Program-made: the position numbers and the translations under genes | NCBI GenBank assembly: GCA_001689535.1 | Contig: LUJP01000102.1 | Coordinates: 462-24,276 of the forward strand | Length of the DNA: 23,815 nucleotides | Reading direction: 5' to 3' | Source of the DNA: Bacteroidales bacterium M5 | Lineage (GTDB): Bacteria > Bacteroidota > Bacteroidia > Bacteroidales > Muribaculaceae | Shown: positions 1-7,380 of the stretch, one piece after another | Layout: every line of letters starts with the position of its first letter | How positions within the stretch are numbered: position 1 is the first letter of the stretch | Notes under the pieces: model-generated | Told to the model about the DNA's origin: nothing | Seen by the model: the letters and a program-made list of their open reading frames with translations, nothing else | Databases searched by the model: none

Positions 1-35
1 CCCGGAGGTCCCGAGTTCAATTCTCGGTCCCGCTA
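1..35 (+). tRNA. tRNA 3' portion (5' part lies outside the window)
   Basis: The first 35 bases fold as the 3' end of a tRNA. There is an anticodon-stem 3' strand (1-5), a five-base variable loop AGGTC (6-10), and a T arm with stem CCGAG/CTCGG (11-15, 23-27) closing the canonical loop TTCAATT. The acceptor strand TCCCGCT (28-34) and a discriminator A follow. No CCA is encoded; the next bases are CAAAG. The anticodon is outside the window, so the amino acid cannot be assigned. The 5' acceptor strand should read close to AGCGGGA. Confidence 0.9.
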
Positions 36-36
36 C

Positions 37-66
37 AAAGCAGCCCAATTCCGGGCTGCTTTTTTT
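37..66 (+). terminator. Intrinsic terminator of the tRNA
   Basis: A perfect eight-base stem (AGCAGCCC at 39-46, GGGCTGCT at 53-60) with a six-base loop is followed directly by a run of T from 60 to 66. It starts two bases after the tRNA discriminator base, so it almost certainly ends the tRNA transcript. Confidence 0.88.
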
Positions 67-70
67 GTTG

Positions 71-158
71 CCTGCCGGAAGGGCAGGGCTGTCTATAGGG
101 GGACGGCGGGGACGCCGACCTTCCCAGGCAGCCACGCCTGGAGCGTCCATATCCCTAT
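71..158. repeat. Cluster of nested hairpins, possible REP-like element or small structured RNA
   Basis: Three compact hairpins lie in a row. CCTGCC/GGCAGG (71-76, 82-87) has a 5-base loop, CGGCG/CGCCG (104-108, 113-117) has loop GGGA, and CCAGGC/GCCTGG (124-129, 136-141) has a 6-base loop. An outer pairing of ATAGGG (95-100) with CCCTAT (153-158) would enclose the last two. No reading frame of note covers it and no T run follows on either strand, so it is not a simple terminator. The nature of the element is inference; it could also help end transcription of the minus-strand gene at 228-710. Confidence 0.4.
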
Positions 159-227
159 TGAGGATAATTGGTTGTTAGGTGGGTTAGGTGGGGCGAAGGA
201 GATCGCAACTCCACGGGGGCTGCGTCG

Positions 228-710
228 TTATTGTTTGGATTTTCCTACCGGGGGTTCGGTGAGGGTGATTTTTATGACCGTAGTGTGGTCGAGGCTGCGG
301 TTGATGGCTTCCTCGAAATGATTCATGTGTTTTGGCAGAAAACGCTGACACAGCAGACGCAGGGCCTCGGTCTTTTCTGCCTTGTCGGTAACTGTTTCCG
401 CACGTCCGATGGCCACAGCGGAGTGATAGTGCTCGGTAAAGTTGAGCTTTTCTTCCTCAAACTTGGGCGTGCATTTGCTTACGGCCGACAGGCTCACCAC
501 GGGATTTGCCAGAAGACAGTCGATTTTTTCGCCTTCTGATGCACAATGAAAATAGAATGTCTGCCCGTCACTGCGCACAAGCGACAGCGGCAGGCCATAC
601 GGAGTCCCGTCGGGGCGCGTCATGCTCACGGTTACAAACGGAGCTTTCTCAAAAACTTCAAGAGCCCACTCAGCACTTTTCTGCCTTGAGGCCTTTCTCA
701 TTGGTCGCAT
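228..710 (-). CDS. Pyridoxamine 5'-phosphate oxidase family flavoprotein (NimA-like)
   Basis: A 160-residue protein of the split-barrel FMN-binding fold shared by PNPOx and NimA-type proteins. The N-terminal half carries the family pattern: a strand reading FVTVSMTRPDGTPYGLPLSL, then FYFHCASEGEKIDCL, the FMN-phosphate-binding segment typical of NimA relatives. The end is a charged, low-information tail. NimA homologues are linked to 5-nitroimidazole reduction, but most members of this family have no proven substrate, so only an FMN-dependent reductase or flavin-binding role is supported. It lies 47 bases downstream of the AAA-TOPRIM gene on the same strand and may be transcribed with it. An in-frame second ATG at codon 4 is an alternative start. 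Confidence 0.85.
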   Translation of the reverse strand: MRPMRKASRQKSAEWALEVFEKAPFVTVSMTRPDGTPYGLPLSLVRSDGQTFYFHCASEGEKIDCLLANPVVSLSAVSKCTPKFEEEKLNFTEHYHSAVAIGRAETVTDKAEKTEALRLLCQRFLPKHMNHFEEAINRSLDHTTVIKITLTEPPVGKSKQ

Positions 711-757
711 AGGGTGTATGACTTTGTTTATTATTAGTGTTATTTACGTTCTGTAAA

Positions 758-2428
758 TTATAAATTGAGGGCCCGTACATAGTCTTTTGCATCATTATAG
801 ATGTCATCTGACAAATCCGGATGAGTATTAATTATATAATTGAGCCATTCTTTCCCATGCTTTGATGTTCCGGGGACCAGATTTTCCATTTCTCCTACTG
901 GCACAGGGAAAATATTAACTTTATTGAATACCTTTAAGAGTTCCTGTGCGGCTTTTTTGGCTTCGGAATCCGGAATGCCATTGAGGCCGTTTTCTTTTAA
1001 AATATCCCATTTGTTTTGACCTTCAAGAAGTTTTTTTAGATTTCTTTTATCTTGACTACCGATGGCTGATGAGGTTAATCCATCAAGATAGTTATTGATG
1101 CGGGTCCGAATTATTTCTTTATTGATCTCATTAGGAGTCTCCGGTAGTGAGGTTTCAATTTCTTTCCATAATTCGTCGCAATCTTCTTTCCAATTACCGC
1201 CGCAGCTCTCGTATAATAATTTTGCATCACTATCCTTGCGGAAAATATCAAAATCAGGGGTGGACCTAAAATCGATATTGAGACTTTTAAGGGCATTGCA
1301 TATAATATGAAAACGTTGTTTTCCACCACATTCAATGAAAAGAATGTCCTTGATTCGTCTTTTCTCGGCATTAATTTGATCATTCATCATTCGATAAAAC
1401 TTACAGTCGGTATTACTTTCGCATATTACTGTTGTTTGATAGAATAATGAATTAATAACATTTGAATAGCGCAAAAGAGGATCATTCCAAATTTTTTTTA
1501 TATCATGGTTGTCAAGTATTGAAATAGAATTCTTATCTTCATTTCGCGTAATTCTAATAATCTTAAGTCTTTCGGGATGGTTATCCATTAGGCCTTTTAG
1601 GAAACTTTCTCTATGTGTTGACAAAAATAACTGTTTACCTGTTGCCATTTCTCCGATCTGCCTACCCATTATATACGCCTGTGGAGGATGAAGAAATGAC
1701 TCTGGTTCGTCAATAAAGAAAGATGAATAATGCGGTACGAGGGTATTCAAAAGCACACCAGTATAGCTCTTCATTCCATCGCCTTGGTTGTGAAGTTTCT
1801 TTAGTGTTTTGAATCTATTTTTGAAAATCATATTTGCCTCATCTATAGACGATCCTTCAAGGCCTTCTGGAATTATCACGGATTCTTCATCGATGGAAAA
1901 CGAAATATATTTACCATCATAGTCATTTAAAAGCAATTGACTTCCAAAGGCTTCATGAAAAGCATTCTTCATTTTTGGTAGCAAGTCTCTGTTCCGTTCA
2001 AGATAGTGAAGAGGATGCTTCATAGCTTCCTCATCTCTTACCTTTTCCTGTGGATCAATCAGACTCAATCGATTCTTAGTAGAAATTAATGAGCATAAGA
2101 AATCGGCAATGCCTTCAGATATTTTTCCTGATTTTTTGAATTCATTTAGATGGGTTGAGTATATTTTAAATTGTGCGCCCGAATAATCACCATATTCTAT
2201 AATAGAAAAAGACGATAGAACCTCTTCGATATCTTCTTTATTTTCTATATGATTTTCGATAGACTTCACTACGATTCCATTATTTTCAGATAATAAATTG
2301 TATATATCATGCAGAGATTGACTTTTCCCCACGTTATTAGGTCCTACAAAAACCACTATGTCGTTATCATTGAGCGCTATAGTGGTTTGGTCATTAAAAG
2401 TAAGAGATTTGATTATTAGCTTTGTCAT
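758..2428 (-). CDS. AAA ATPase with C-terminal TOPRIM domain (OLD-like nuclease), probable defence gene
   Basis: A 556-residue protein with an SMC/ABC-type ATPase head followed by a TOPRIM nuclease domain, the layout of OLD-family proteins. Walker A is GPNNVGKS at residues 29-36. A signature-like QGDGMKS lies at 215-221, Walker B FFIDEPES at 237-244, and an H-loop STHR has His272. The TOPRIM half begins VICESNTD (Glu337, Asp341), continues through ECGGKQR (366-372), and has the metal-binding pair DFD at 392-394. A late GEMENLV motif lies at 512-518. OLD-like proteins include Gabija GajA, retron effectors and P2 Old; many act in phage defence. No UvrD-like partner (GajB) or reverse transcriptase is nearby, so it would be a stand-alone type. 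Sampled lines are about 23-35% G+C against about 50% for dnaB, which suggests recent acquisition. The DNA-cleaving role is inferred from the domains. Confidence 0.82.
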   Translation of the reverse strand: MTKLIIKSLTFNDQTTIALNDNDIVVFVGPNNVGKSQSLHDIYNLLSENNGIVVKSIENHIENKEDIEEVLSSFSIIEYGDYSGAQFKIYSTHLNEFKKSGKISEGIADFLCSLISTKNRLSLIDPQEKVRDEEAMKHPLHYLERNRDLLPKMKNAFHEAFGSQLLLNDYDGKYISFSIDEESVIIPEGLEGSSIDEANMIFKNRFKTLKKLHNQGDGMKSYTGVLLNTLVPHYSSFFIDEPESFLHPPQAYIMGRQIGEMATGKQLFLSTHRESFLKGLMDNHPERLKIIRITRNEDKNSISILDNHDIKKIWNDPLLRYSNVINSLFYQTTVICESNTDCKFYRMMNDQINAEKRRIKDILFIECGGKQRFHIICNALKSLNIDFRSTPDFDIFRKDSDAKLLYESCGGNWKEDCDELWKEIETSLPETPNEINKEIIRTRINNYLDGLTSSAIGSQDKRNLKKLLEGQNKWDILKENGLNGIPDSEAKKAAQELLKVFNKVNIFPVPVGEMENLVPGTSKHGKEWLNYIINTHPDLSDDIYNDAKDYVRALNL

Positions 2429-2585
2429 TATTCTTATGTCTATAATTGATTCATATTGGTTTAATCAGGGACACTCTTAAGGCGATCTCTTTGTTGATGA
2501 GGTGGTATTATGAAAGTAAATAATACAAAGACTCGAAGATCTCGTTTCTCTTATATCGACCTAAAATTTAATGTTGGTGTATATA

Positions 2586-2615
2586 CAAATTTACAATTAA
2601 TTCTTGAGTTTTCAA
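2586..2615 (-). promoter_or_regulatory. Putative promoter for the AAA-TOPRIM gene
   Basis: Read on the minus strand, TTG (2615-2613) is followed after 19 bases by TAAATTTG (2593-2586). This matches the Bacteroidota sigma consensus TTG-N19/20-TAnnTTTG. Transcription would start near 2580 and leave a leader of about 150 bases before the ATG at 2428. The match is to a short motif in AT-rich DNA, so chance cannot be excluded. Confidence 0.45.
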
Positions 2616-2632
2616 TTGTTAGGTTAAAATAG

Positions 2633-2680
2633 TGAGAAAAAAGAAGGCGACGTGTCGGGGGAGGGCTGACACGTCGCCTT
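2633..2680 (-). terminator. Intrinsic terminator downstream of dnaJ
   Basis: A perfect 13-base inverted repeat (2644-2656 with 2668-2680, core GGCGACGTGTC) encloses an 11-base loop. On the minus strand the stem is followed by TTCTTTTTT, so it ends transcripts coming from dnaJ about 70 bases after the dnaJ stop. It insulates the AAA-TOPRIM gene from the chaperone operon. Confidence 0.9.
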
Positions 2681-2749
2681 TGATGGGAGGAAATTTTTAT
2701 ATTTGGTGATGGGGTAGAGGGGTGTGGTAGAGAGAGGGTACTGCCGAGG

Positions 2750-3943
2750 TCAGTCGAAGACGTGGCGGAGTTTGGAGAAGATGCTTTCTTTGACGGCGTC
2801 GCTGGCCTGAAGGTTGGGTTTGTCGCGGAGGGACTCGAAGGTTGCTTTTTCGCTTTCGTCGAGGTGCTCGGGAATGTAGACCATTACGTTGACAAGCTCG
2901 TCGCCGGTTGCGGATTCGCCGTAAGCGGGGAGTCCTTTGCCACGGAGGCGGAGTATCTTGCCTGGTTGGGTGCCTGCGGGGATTTTGACTCTTACTTTAC
3001 CGGTGAGGGTAGGAATCTCTGCGGAGTCGCCGAGGGTAGCAGTGGGGATGTCGAGCATCAGGTTGTAGATGACGTCGTTGCCGTCGCGCAGGAGCTGCGG
3101 GTGCTTAAGCTCTTCGATAACCACGAGGAGGTCGCCGTTGACGCCTCCGTGCATGGGCGCGTTGCCTTTGCCTTTGACGGTGAGGGTCATTCCATCGGTG
3201 ACACCTGCGGGTATCTTGAATGAGATGGTCTGGTCTTTATACTGCGTGCCGGTGCCGCCGCACTGGGGACATTTCTGGTCGATGATCTTACCTTCGCCGT
3301 CGCATTCGGGGCAGATGGCCTGGCTCTGACGGATGCCGAAGGGTGTCTGCTGCGCGCGCGTAACGGTGCCGGTTCCGTGGCAGGTAGGACAGGTCTTGAA
3401 CGAGGTGCCGTCCTTGGCGCCGGTGCCGTTGCAGGCATCGCATTTCGCATAGCTTTTGAGCTTGAGGGTCTTGTTGACGCCCGTGGCGATTTCCTCGAGG
3501 GTGAGCTTGAGGGTGATTCGCAGGTCATCGCCGCGGCGGGTGCGTTTGCGGGGAGAGCGGCCGTAGCCTGCACCGGCGCTCTCGAAGCCGCCCATGTCGA
3601 ATCCGCCGAAGTGCATTCCGCCTCCTCCGAAAATATCGCCGAAAGCGGAGAAGATATCCTCCATAGACATACCTCCGGAACTGTAGAAACCACCACCACC
3701 GGCACCGCCGAAGCCTTGCGGACCCATGTTGTGTCCGAACTGGTCGTATTTGGCGCGTTTGTCGGGATTGGAAAGCACGTCGTAGGCCTCGGCCGCCTCC
3801 TTGAACTTCTCTTCAGCTTCTTTGTTGTCGGGGTTGCGGTCGGGGTGATATTTTATGGCGAGAGCGCGGTAGGCTTTCTTCAGCTCCTCGGGTGTGGCCG
3901 ATTTACTGACGCCAAGCACTTCATAGTAATCTCTTTTTGACAT
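2750..3943 (-). CDS. dnaJ: Chaperone DnaJ (Hsp40, type I)
   Basis: Co-chaperone that delivers unfolded clients to DnaK and stimulates its ATPase in the cytoplasm. The 397-residue protein has the full type I layout. The J domain (about 5-70) carries HPD at 33-35. A Gly/Phe-rich linker runs from about 74 to 126. Four CxxCxGxG zinc repeats start at Cys168, Cys185, Cys211 and Cys225. The C-terminal client-binding beta domains extend to about 370. Its start lies 36 bases after the grpE stop on the same strand, so the two form one transcription unit that ends at the hairpin at 2633-2680. All expected residues are present. dnaK itself is not in the window. Confidence 0.98.
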   Translation of the reverse strand: MSKRDYYEVLGVSKSATPEELKKAYRALAIKYHPDRNPDNKEAEEKFKEAAEAYDVLSNPDKRAKYDQFGHNMGPQGFGGAGGGGFYSSGGMSMEDIFSAFGDIFGGGGMHFGGFDMGGFESAGAGYGRSPRKRTRRGDDLRITLKLTLEEIATGVNKTLKLKSYAKCDACNGTGAKDGTSFKTCPTCHGTGTVTRAQQTPFGIRQSQAICPECDGEGKIIDQKCPQCGGTGTQYKDQTISFKIPAGVTDGMTLTVKGKGNAPMHGGVNGDLLVVIEELKHPQLLRDGNDVIYNLMLDIPTATLGDSAEIPTLTGKVRVKIPAGTQPGKILRLRGKGLPAYGESATGDELVNVMVYIPEHLDESEKATFESLRDKPNLQASDAVKESIFSKLRHVFD

Positions 3944-3979
3944 CTTCTGTATCTTTAATATTTACGAACGGGAGAAAGG

Positions 3980-4627
3980 TTACTGGCCGACAACGACCTT
4001 GGCATGACGAAGCACTTTGTCGTTGATGGTGTAGCCTTTGGTGGGGGTGTCGATTATTTTTCCTTTCAAGTCTTCAGAGGGGGCGGGAACCATGGCGATG
4101 GCCTCGTGGAGTTCGGAGTCGAACTCTGCGCCGGTGCTTTCGATGGGTTTCACGCCATTCTGAGCCAGGTATTTCACGAGCTTATTGTAGATGAGCTCCA
4201 TGCCTTCCTTGACGCTTTCGGCATTGTCAGTGGCTTTTACAGCCTCAAGGCCGCGCTCGAAATCGTCGACGATGGGGAGAAGGTTTTTAAGGCCGTTTTC
4301 GGCGGCATTGCGGATAATATCGCTTTTCTCCTTTACTGTACGCTTGCGGAAATTGTCGAATTCAGCCATCAGGAAAAGATATTCTTTCTTTTCCTTCTCG
4401 ACCTTAAGCTTTTCTTCGGCAAGCTGTTTGGCGAGAGCGTCGATTTCCGACATTTCCTGATTTTCGATATCCTCGGCAGTCATGTTTTCGTCATCGGCTT
4501 CCGGCACGTTATCGAAAATTTCGGCTTCGTTGGTCGAAGATTCGGCGTTAATATTTTCAGTTTCCCGGGTTTCGGGGTTATTACTGTTATCTTTCTGGTG
4601 CATGGTAAACTTATTTTTCTTTTTCAT
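3980..4627 (-). CDS. grpE: Nucleotide exchange factor GrpE
   Basis: GrpE dimers open the DnaK nucleotide cleft to release ADP. The N-terminal part is acidic and disordered (rich in Asn, Glu, Asp). A long Lys/Glu-rich coiled coil leads into FLMAEFDNFRKRT and LLPIVDDFERGLEA, both hallmark GrpE segments. The C-terminal beta wing includes LHEAIAMVP and GYTINDKVLRHAKVVV. I place the start at the ATG at 4627 (215 residues), preceded by AGGA four bases upstream. The open frame extends to a GTG at 4678, but that adds a hydrophobic stretch atypical of GrpE. An ATG at 4603 is a further alternative. It sits between ispE and dnaJ on the same strand. Confidence 0.95.
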   Translation of the reverse strand: MKKKNKFTMHQKDNSNNPETRETENINAESSTNEAEIFDNVPEADDENMTAEDIENQEMSEIDALAKQLAEEKLKVEKEKKEYLFLMAEFDNFRKRTVKEKSDIIRNAAENGLKNLLPIVDDFERGLEAVKATDNAESVKEGMELIYNKLVKYLAQNGVKPIESTGAEFDSELHEAIAMVPAPSEDLKGKIIDTPTKGYTINDKVLRHAKVVVGQ

Positions 4628-4714
4628 TTTTCCTATAACAAAAATTTTGCCAAAAACAGCTTTTGCCTTATTAATCACTAAAAGGATAACAATATGGGAG
4701 CGATAACGTTCAAT

Positions 4715-5557
4715 TTACTTGCCTTGGATAATGGAAGTAAGGCAAACGGAGCAGTGCTGGAAGCGATCGCGGAGGGTCTCTGCCAAAATGTCAGAGGCGA
4801 AGAATGCATATACAGCGGATCCGGAGCCAGACATGGAAACATATACGGCTCCCATCTCGGCCAAACCTCGTTTGACTGCCTCTATTTCCGGGGCGGCGGC
4901 AAAAACTGATTTCTCGAAATCGTTTTTAACGGTACCATTCCATTCTGAGAACGGCCTGGAAATGGCATCGGCAAGCTCAACGGCCGGGCGCGCGGGGGAG
5001 ACGCCAGCGTAAGCACGGGCCGTGGAGACGCCGACGGGTGGTTTGACGATGGCGAGCTTCATGCGGTAAATGTCGGAGGGAAGAACTGCGGGAGCTAAAT
5101 CGGTGCCGATTCCGGTAGCCATCATAGGCTTATTGTAGATGAAGAAAGGGCAGTCGGCGCCAATGGATGCGGCAACTTCGGCAAGCTTTTCGTCGGGGAA
5201 ATCGAGAGAGAAGAGTGTGTTCAAAGCCCTGATGGTGAATGCCGCGTCGGCAGAGCCTCCGCCCAGTCCGGCTCCATCGGGAATGATTTTGCGGAGATAT
5301 ATATTGACCGCCGGAAGCCCTTCGACCAGCTCCGCCATAGCCCTATAAGCTTTCATCACAAGATTCTTCTCGGGAGGGCAGTCTACGGTGTTTCCTGAGA
5401 CTGTTAGGGTGGTCTTTCCGCCACGGGAGGGCACAACCTCGAGCACATCATGCCAGCCAACCGGAGCCATTACGGTGCTGATTTCGTGGTAGCCGTCGGG
5501 TCTGCGGGAAAGAATATCGAGTCCAAGATTAATCTTGGCATTTGGAAATACAATCAT
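4715..5557 (-). CDS. ispE: 4-diphosphocytidyl-2-C-methyl-D-erythritol kinase (IspE)
   Basis: GHMP-family kinase that phosphorylates CDP-ME at the 2-hydroxyl with ATP, the fourth step of the MEP pathway to isoprenoid precursors. In 280 residues, a typical length, it shows the N-terminal NAKINLGL with catalytic Lys8, then PDGYHE at 20-25. The glycine-rich ATP loop PDGAGLGGGSADA lies at about 93-105, GADCPFF has Asp135, and the C-terminal GHMP motif SGSGSAVY is at 243-250. It is the first gene of the minus-strand run ispE-grpE-dnaJ, 87 bases upstream of the chosen grpE start. It is divergent from dnaB, with 113 bases between the two starts. Confidence 0.97.
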   Translation of the reverse strand: MIVFPNAKINLGLDILSRRPDGYHEISTVMAPVGWHDVLEVVPSRGGKTTLTVSGNTVDCPPEKNLVMKAYRAMAELVEGLPAVNIYLRKIIPDGAGLGGGSADAAFTIRALNTLFSLDFPDEKLAEVAASIGADCPFFIYNKPMMATGIGTDLAPAVLPSDIYRMKLAIVKPPVGVSTARAYAGVSPARPAVELADAISRPFSEWNGTVKNDFEKSVFAAAPEIEAVKRGLAEMGAVYVSMSGSGSAVYAFFASDILAETLRDRFQHCSVCLTSIIQGK

Positions 5558-5621
5558 TTTCTACAGTTTGTAATCAGAGAGGGTGTGGAAAAAAACGAAG
5601 ACGAAGTTAATCAAAAATTAG

Positions 5622-5629
5622 TAAATTTG
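5622..5629 (+). promoter_or_regulatory. Putative -7 element (TAAATTTG) upstream of dnaB
   Basis: TAAATTTGC matches the Bacteroidota -7 box TAnnTTTG and lies 41 bases before the dnaB ATG in the ispE-dnaB divergent region. No convincing TTG at the -33 spacing is visible, so this rests on the -7 box and on its recurrence upstream of other genes here. Confidence 0.45.
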
Positions 5630-5670
5630 CATCACAACCAATAAACGAAGACCCAACACAATACAGAACA

Positions 5671-7194
5671 ATGGCAGAACCGAGAAGTAAAGGCAACAAA
5701 AACCATCCCATATATGATTTCGGCGGACGTGTGCTTCCTCAGGACAAGGATCTTGAAGAAGCAGTGATCGGCGCCCTGATGCTGGAGAAAGACGCGTACT
5801 CCAACGTATGCGACATGTTAAAGCCCGATTGCTTCTACACTCCCGTCAACAGAAAGATATTCGAAGCCATCCAGATGCTTGGCGCGGCTAACCAGCCTAT
5901 AGATATGCTGACGGTCACCGAACAGCTCAGACATAACGGTGAGCTTGACAACGTGGGCGGCCCGGTGTTTGTGTCGGAACTGACATCCCGTGTGGCTTCG
6001 GGCGCGCATGTGGAGTATCATGCGCGAATCGTGGCCCAGAAATATCTGGCGCGTGAACTCATCACCTTTGCAGCCGAGATAGAGAAAAAGGCTTTCGACG
6101 AGGCAAACGACGTGGATGACCTCATGCAGGAAGCCGAAGGAAAACTGTTTGAGATTTCACAGAGGAACGTTAAGAAGGACGTAACCCAGATAGACCCTGT
6201 AATCGGTCAGGCCATCGAGCAGATGCAGGTTGCGGCCAACCGAACCACCGGACTTTCCGGCCTTGAGACCGGTTTCCACGAGCTTGACAAACTTACCTCA
6301 GGCTGGCAGAACTCAGACCTTATAATAATAGCGGCACGTCCTGCCATGGGTAAAACAGCTTTCGTGCTGTCCATGGCAAAGAACATGGCCGTTAATTACA
6401 ATACCCCTGTGGCGTTGTTCTCGCTTGAAATGTCGAACCTGCAGTTGGTGAACCGTCTGGTGAGCAACGTCTGTGAAATTCCGGGCGAGAAAATCAGAAG
6501 CGGCCAGCTCTCGGCTGTGGAATGGGACCAGTTTATGGCCCGTGTAAAGAATCTTTACGGCGCGCCGATGTTTGTGGATGATACGCCTTCGCTCTCCATC
6601 TTCGAACTGCGTACCAAGGCGCGTCGCCTCGTTAGGGAAAAAGGAGTGAAGATAATAATAATAGACTATCTTCAGCTGATGAATGCCTCGGGCATGAAAT
6701 TCGGAAGCCGCGAGCAGGAGGTGAGTATGATTTCGCGCTCGCTGAAACAGCTGGCGAAAGAGCTGAACATACCGGTGATAGCGTTGTCGCAGCTTAACCG
6801 ATCGGTTGAAAGCCGTGGAGACGGCAAGGAGGGGAAACGCCCGCAGCTTTCCGACCTCCGCGAGTCTGGAGCGATAGAGCAGGATGCCGACATAGTATGC
6901 TTTATTCATAGGCCTGAATATTATATGAAATCGGCAACTGACGGAAATGACCGCGACATCCGAGGGCTGGCAGAATTCATCGTGGCCAAACACCGAAGCG
7001 GTAAGGTTGACGATATAGATATGCGTTTCCGTGCGGATTTCGCGAGATTCGAGAACTGGAAGAGCAATCCTTCGGTAATGATGGCCACGCAGGGGTCCAG
7101 AATCAATGGAGATGGCCTGGGGGGAGCGCCGCTGCAAGGTGGAACGGCTGATTTTATGGCAACGGAGGCAGATGATTCTCCGGCGCCGTTCTGA
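5671..7194 (+). CDS. dnaB: Replicative DNA helicase DnaB
   Basis: Hexameric 5'-3' helicase that unwinds the replication fork and recruits primase. The 507-residue protein has the DnaB N-terminal domain (about 20-125), beginning with the typical PQDKDLEEAVIGALMLEKDA segment. A linker leads to the RecA-like C-terminal domain, which has Walker A ARPAMGKT (222-229, Lys228), Walker B IIIIDYLQL (Asp332), and ALSQLNRSVE with Gln374. LRESGAIEQDADIV and KHRSGKVDD carry the sensor and arginine-finger residues. The C-terminal tail is low in complexity. No intein interrupts it. Length and motifs are normal, and codon use is like the neighbouring core genes. Confidence 0.98.
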   Translation: MAEPRSKGNKNHPIYDFGGRVLPQDKDLEEAVIGALMLEKDAYSNVCDMLKPDCFYTPVNRKIFEAIQMLGAANQPIDMLTVTEQLRHNGELDNVGGPVFVSELTSRVASGAHVEYHARIVAQKYLARELITFAAEIEKKAFDEANDVDDLMQEAEGKLFEISQRNVKKDVTQIDPVIGQAIEQMQVAANRTTGLSGLETGFHELDKLTSGWQNSDLIIIAARPAMGKTAFVLSMAKNMAVNYNTPVALFSLEMSNLQLVNRLVSNVCEIPGEKIRSGQLSAVEWDQFMARVKNLYGAPMFVDDTPSLSIFELRTKARRLVREKGVKIIIIDYLQLMNASGMKFGSREQEVSMISRSLKQLAKELNIPVIALSQLNRSVESRGDGKEGKRPQLSDLRESGAIEQDADIVCFIHRPEYYMKSATDGNDRDIRGLAEFIVAKHRSGKVDDIDMRFRADFARFENWKSNPSVMMATQGSRINGDGLGGAPLQGGTADFMATEADDSPAPF

Positions 7195-7380
7195 AAAGTG
7201 GAGTGGTTTGTAAATCATATAAATCTTATAGGGTCTGAGGGGTAGCCGATAGGGATTTTGGTTATAAAACTTTTTTCATATTCGGGAAATATTTTTTCAA
7301 AAAAAACGGAGGGGGAATAAACCTTTTTCTCGCAAACGTTGTTTGAGAAGTAAAAGAACTTAAACCCAACTATTTTTTTT

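Larger units (their letters stand above)
2429..2749. other. AT-rich intergenic region between dnaJ and the AAA-TOPRIM gene
   Basis: This 321-base gap holds three things. Near dnaJ is a long terminator hairpin (2633-2680). A Bacteroidota-type promoter (2586-2615) faces the AAA-TOPRIM gene. A 40-codon plus-strand frame (2510-2632) overlaps that promoter. The remainder next to 2429 would be a leader of about 150 bases for the AAA-TOPRIM gene. I see no clear secondary structure or regulatory motif in it. Confidence 0.6.

Noticed and set aside
1..2640. Integrated element with attachment-site repeats derived from the tRNA
   Set aside because: I could not find a second copy of the tRNA 3' end near the far edge of the AT-rich gene, and there is no integrase.
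758..2749. Complete Gabija, retron or PARIS two-gene system
   Set aside because: No helicase, reverse transcriptase or separate TOPRIM gene is found on either strand around the AAA-TOPRIM gene; only a stand-alone gene can be supported.
3377..3940. Long open frame of 187 codons on the plus strand opposite dnaJ, and similar frames opposite grpE
   Set aside because: It runs exactly antisense to a clear dnaJ and has low-complexity Gly/Ala/Val content produced by the GC-rich complement. No recognisable domain is present.
4628..4678. N-terminal extension of GrpE from a GTG codon
   Set aside because: The added residues are hydrophobic and unlike GrpE; the ATG at 4627 has AGGA upstream and gives a normal protein length.
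7195..7380. Riboswitch or other RNA element in the 186-base gap between dnaB and the LRR gene
   Set aside because: The stretch is AT-rich with A and T runs, but I see no convincing stems, no TAnnTTTG box and no conserved riboswitch core.
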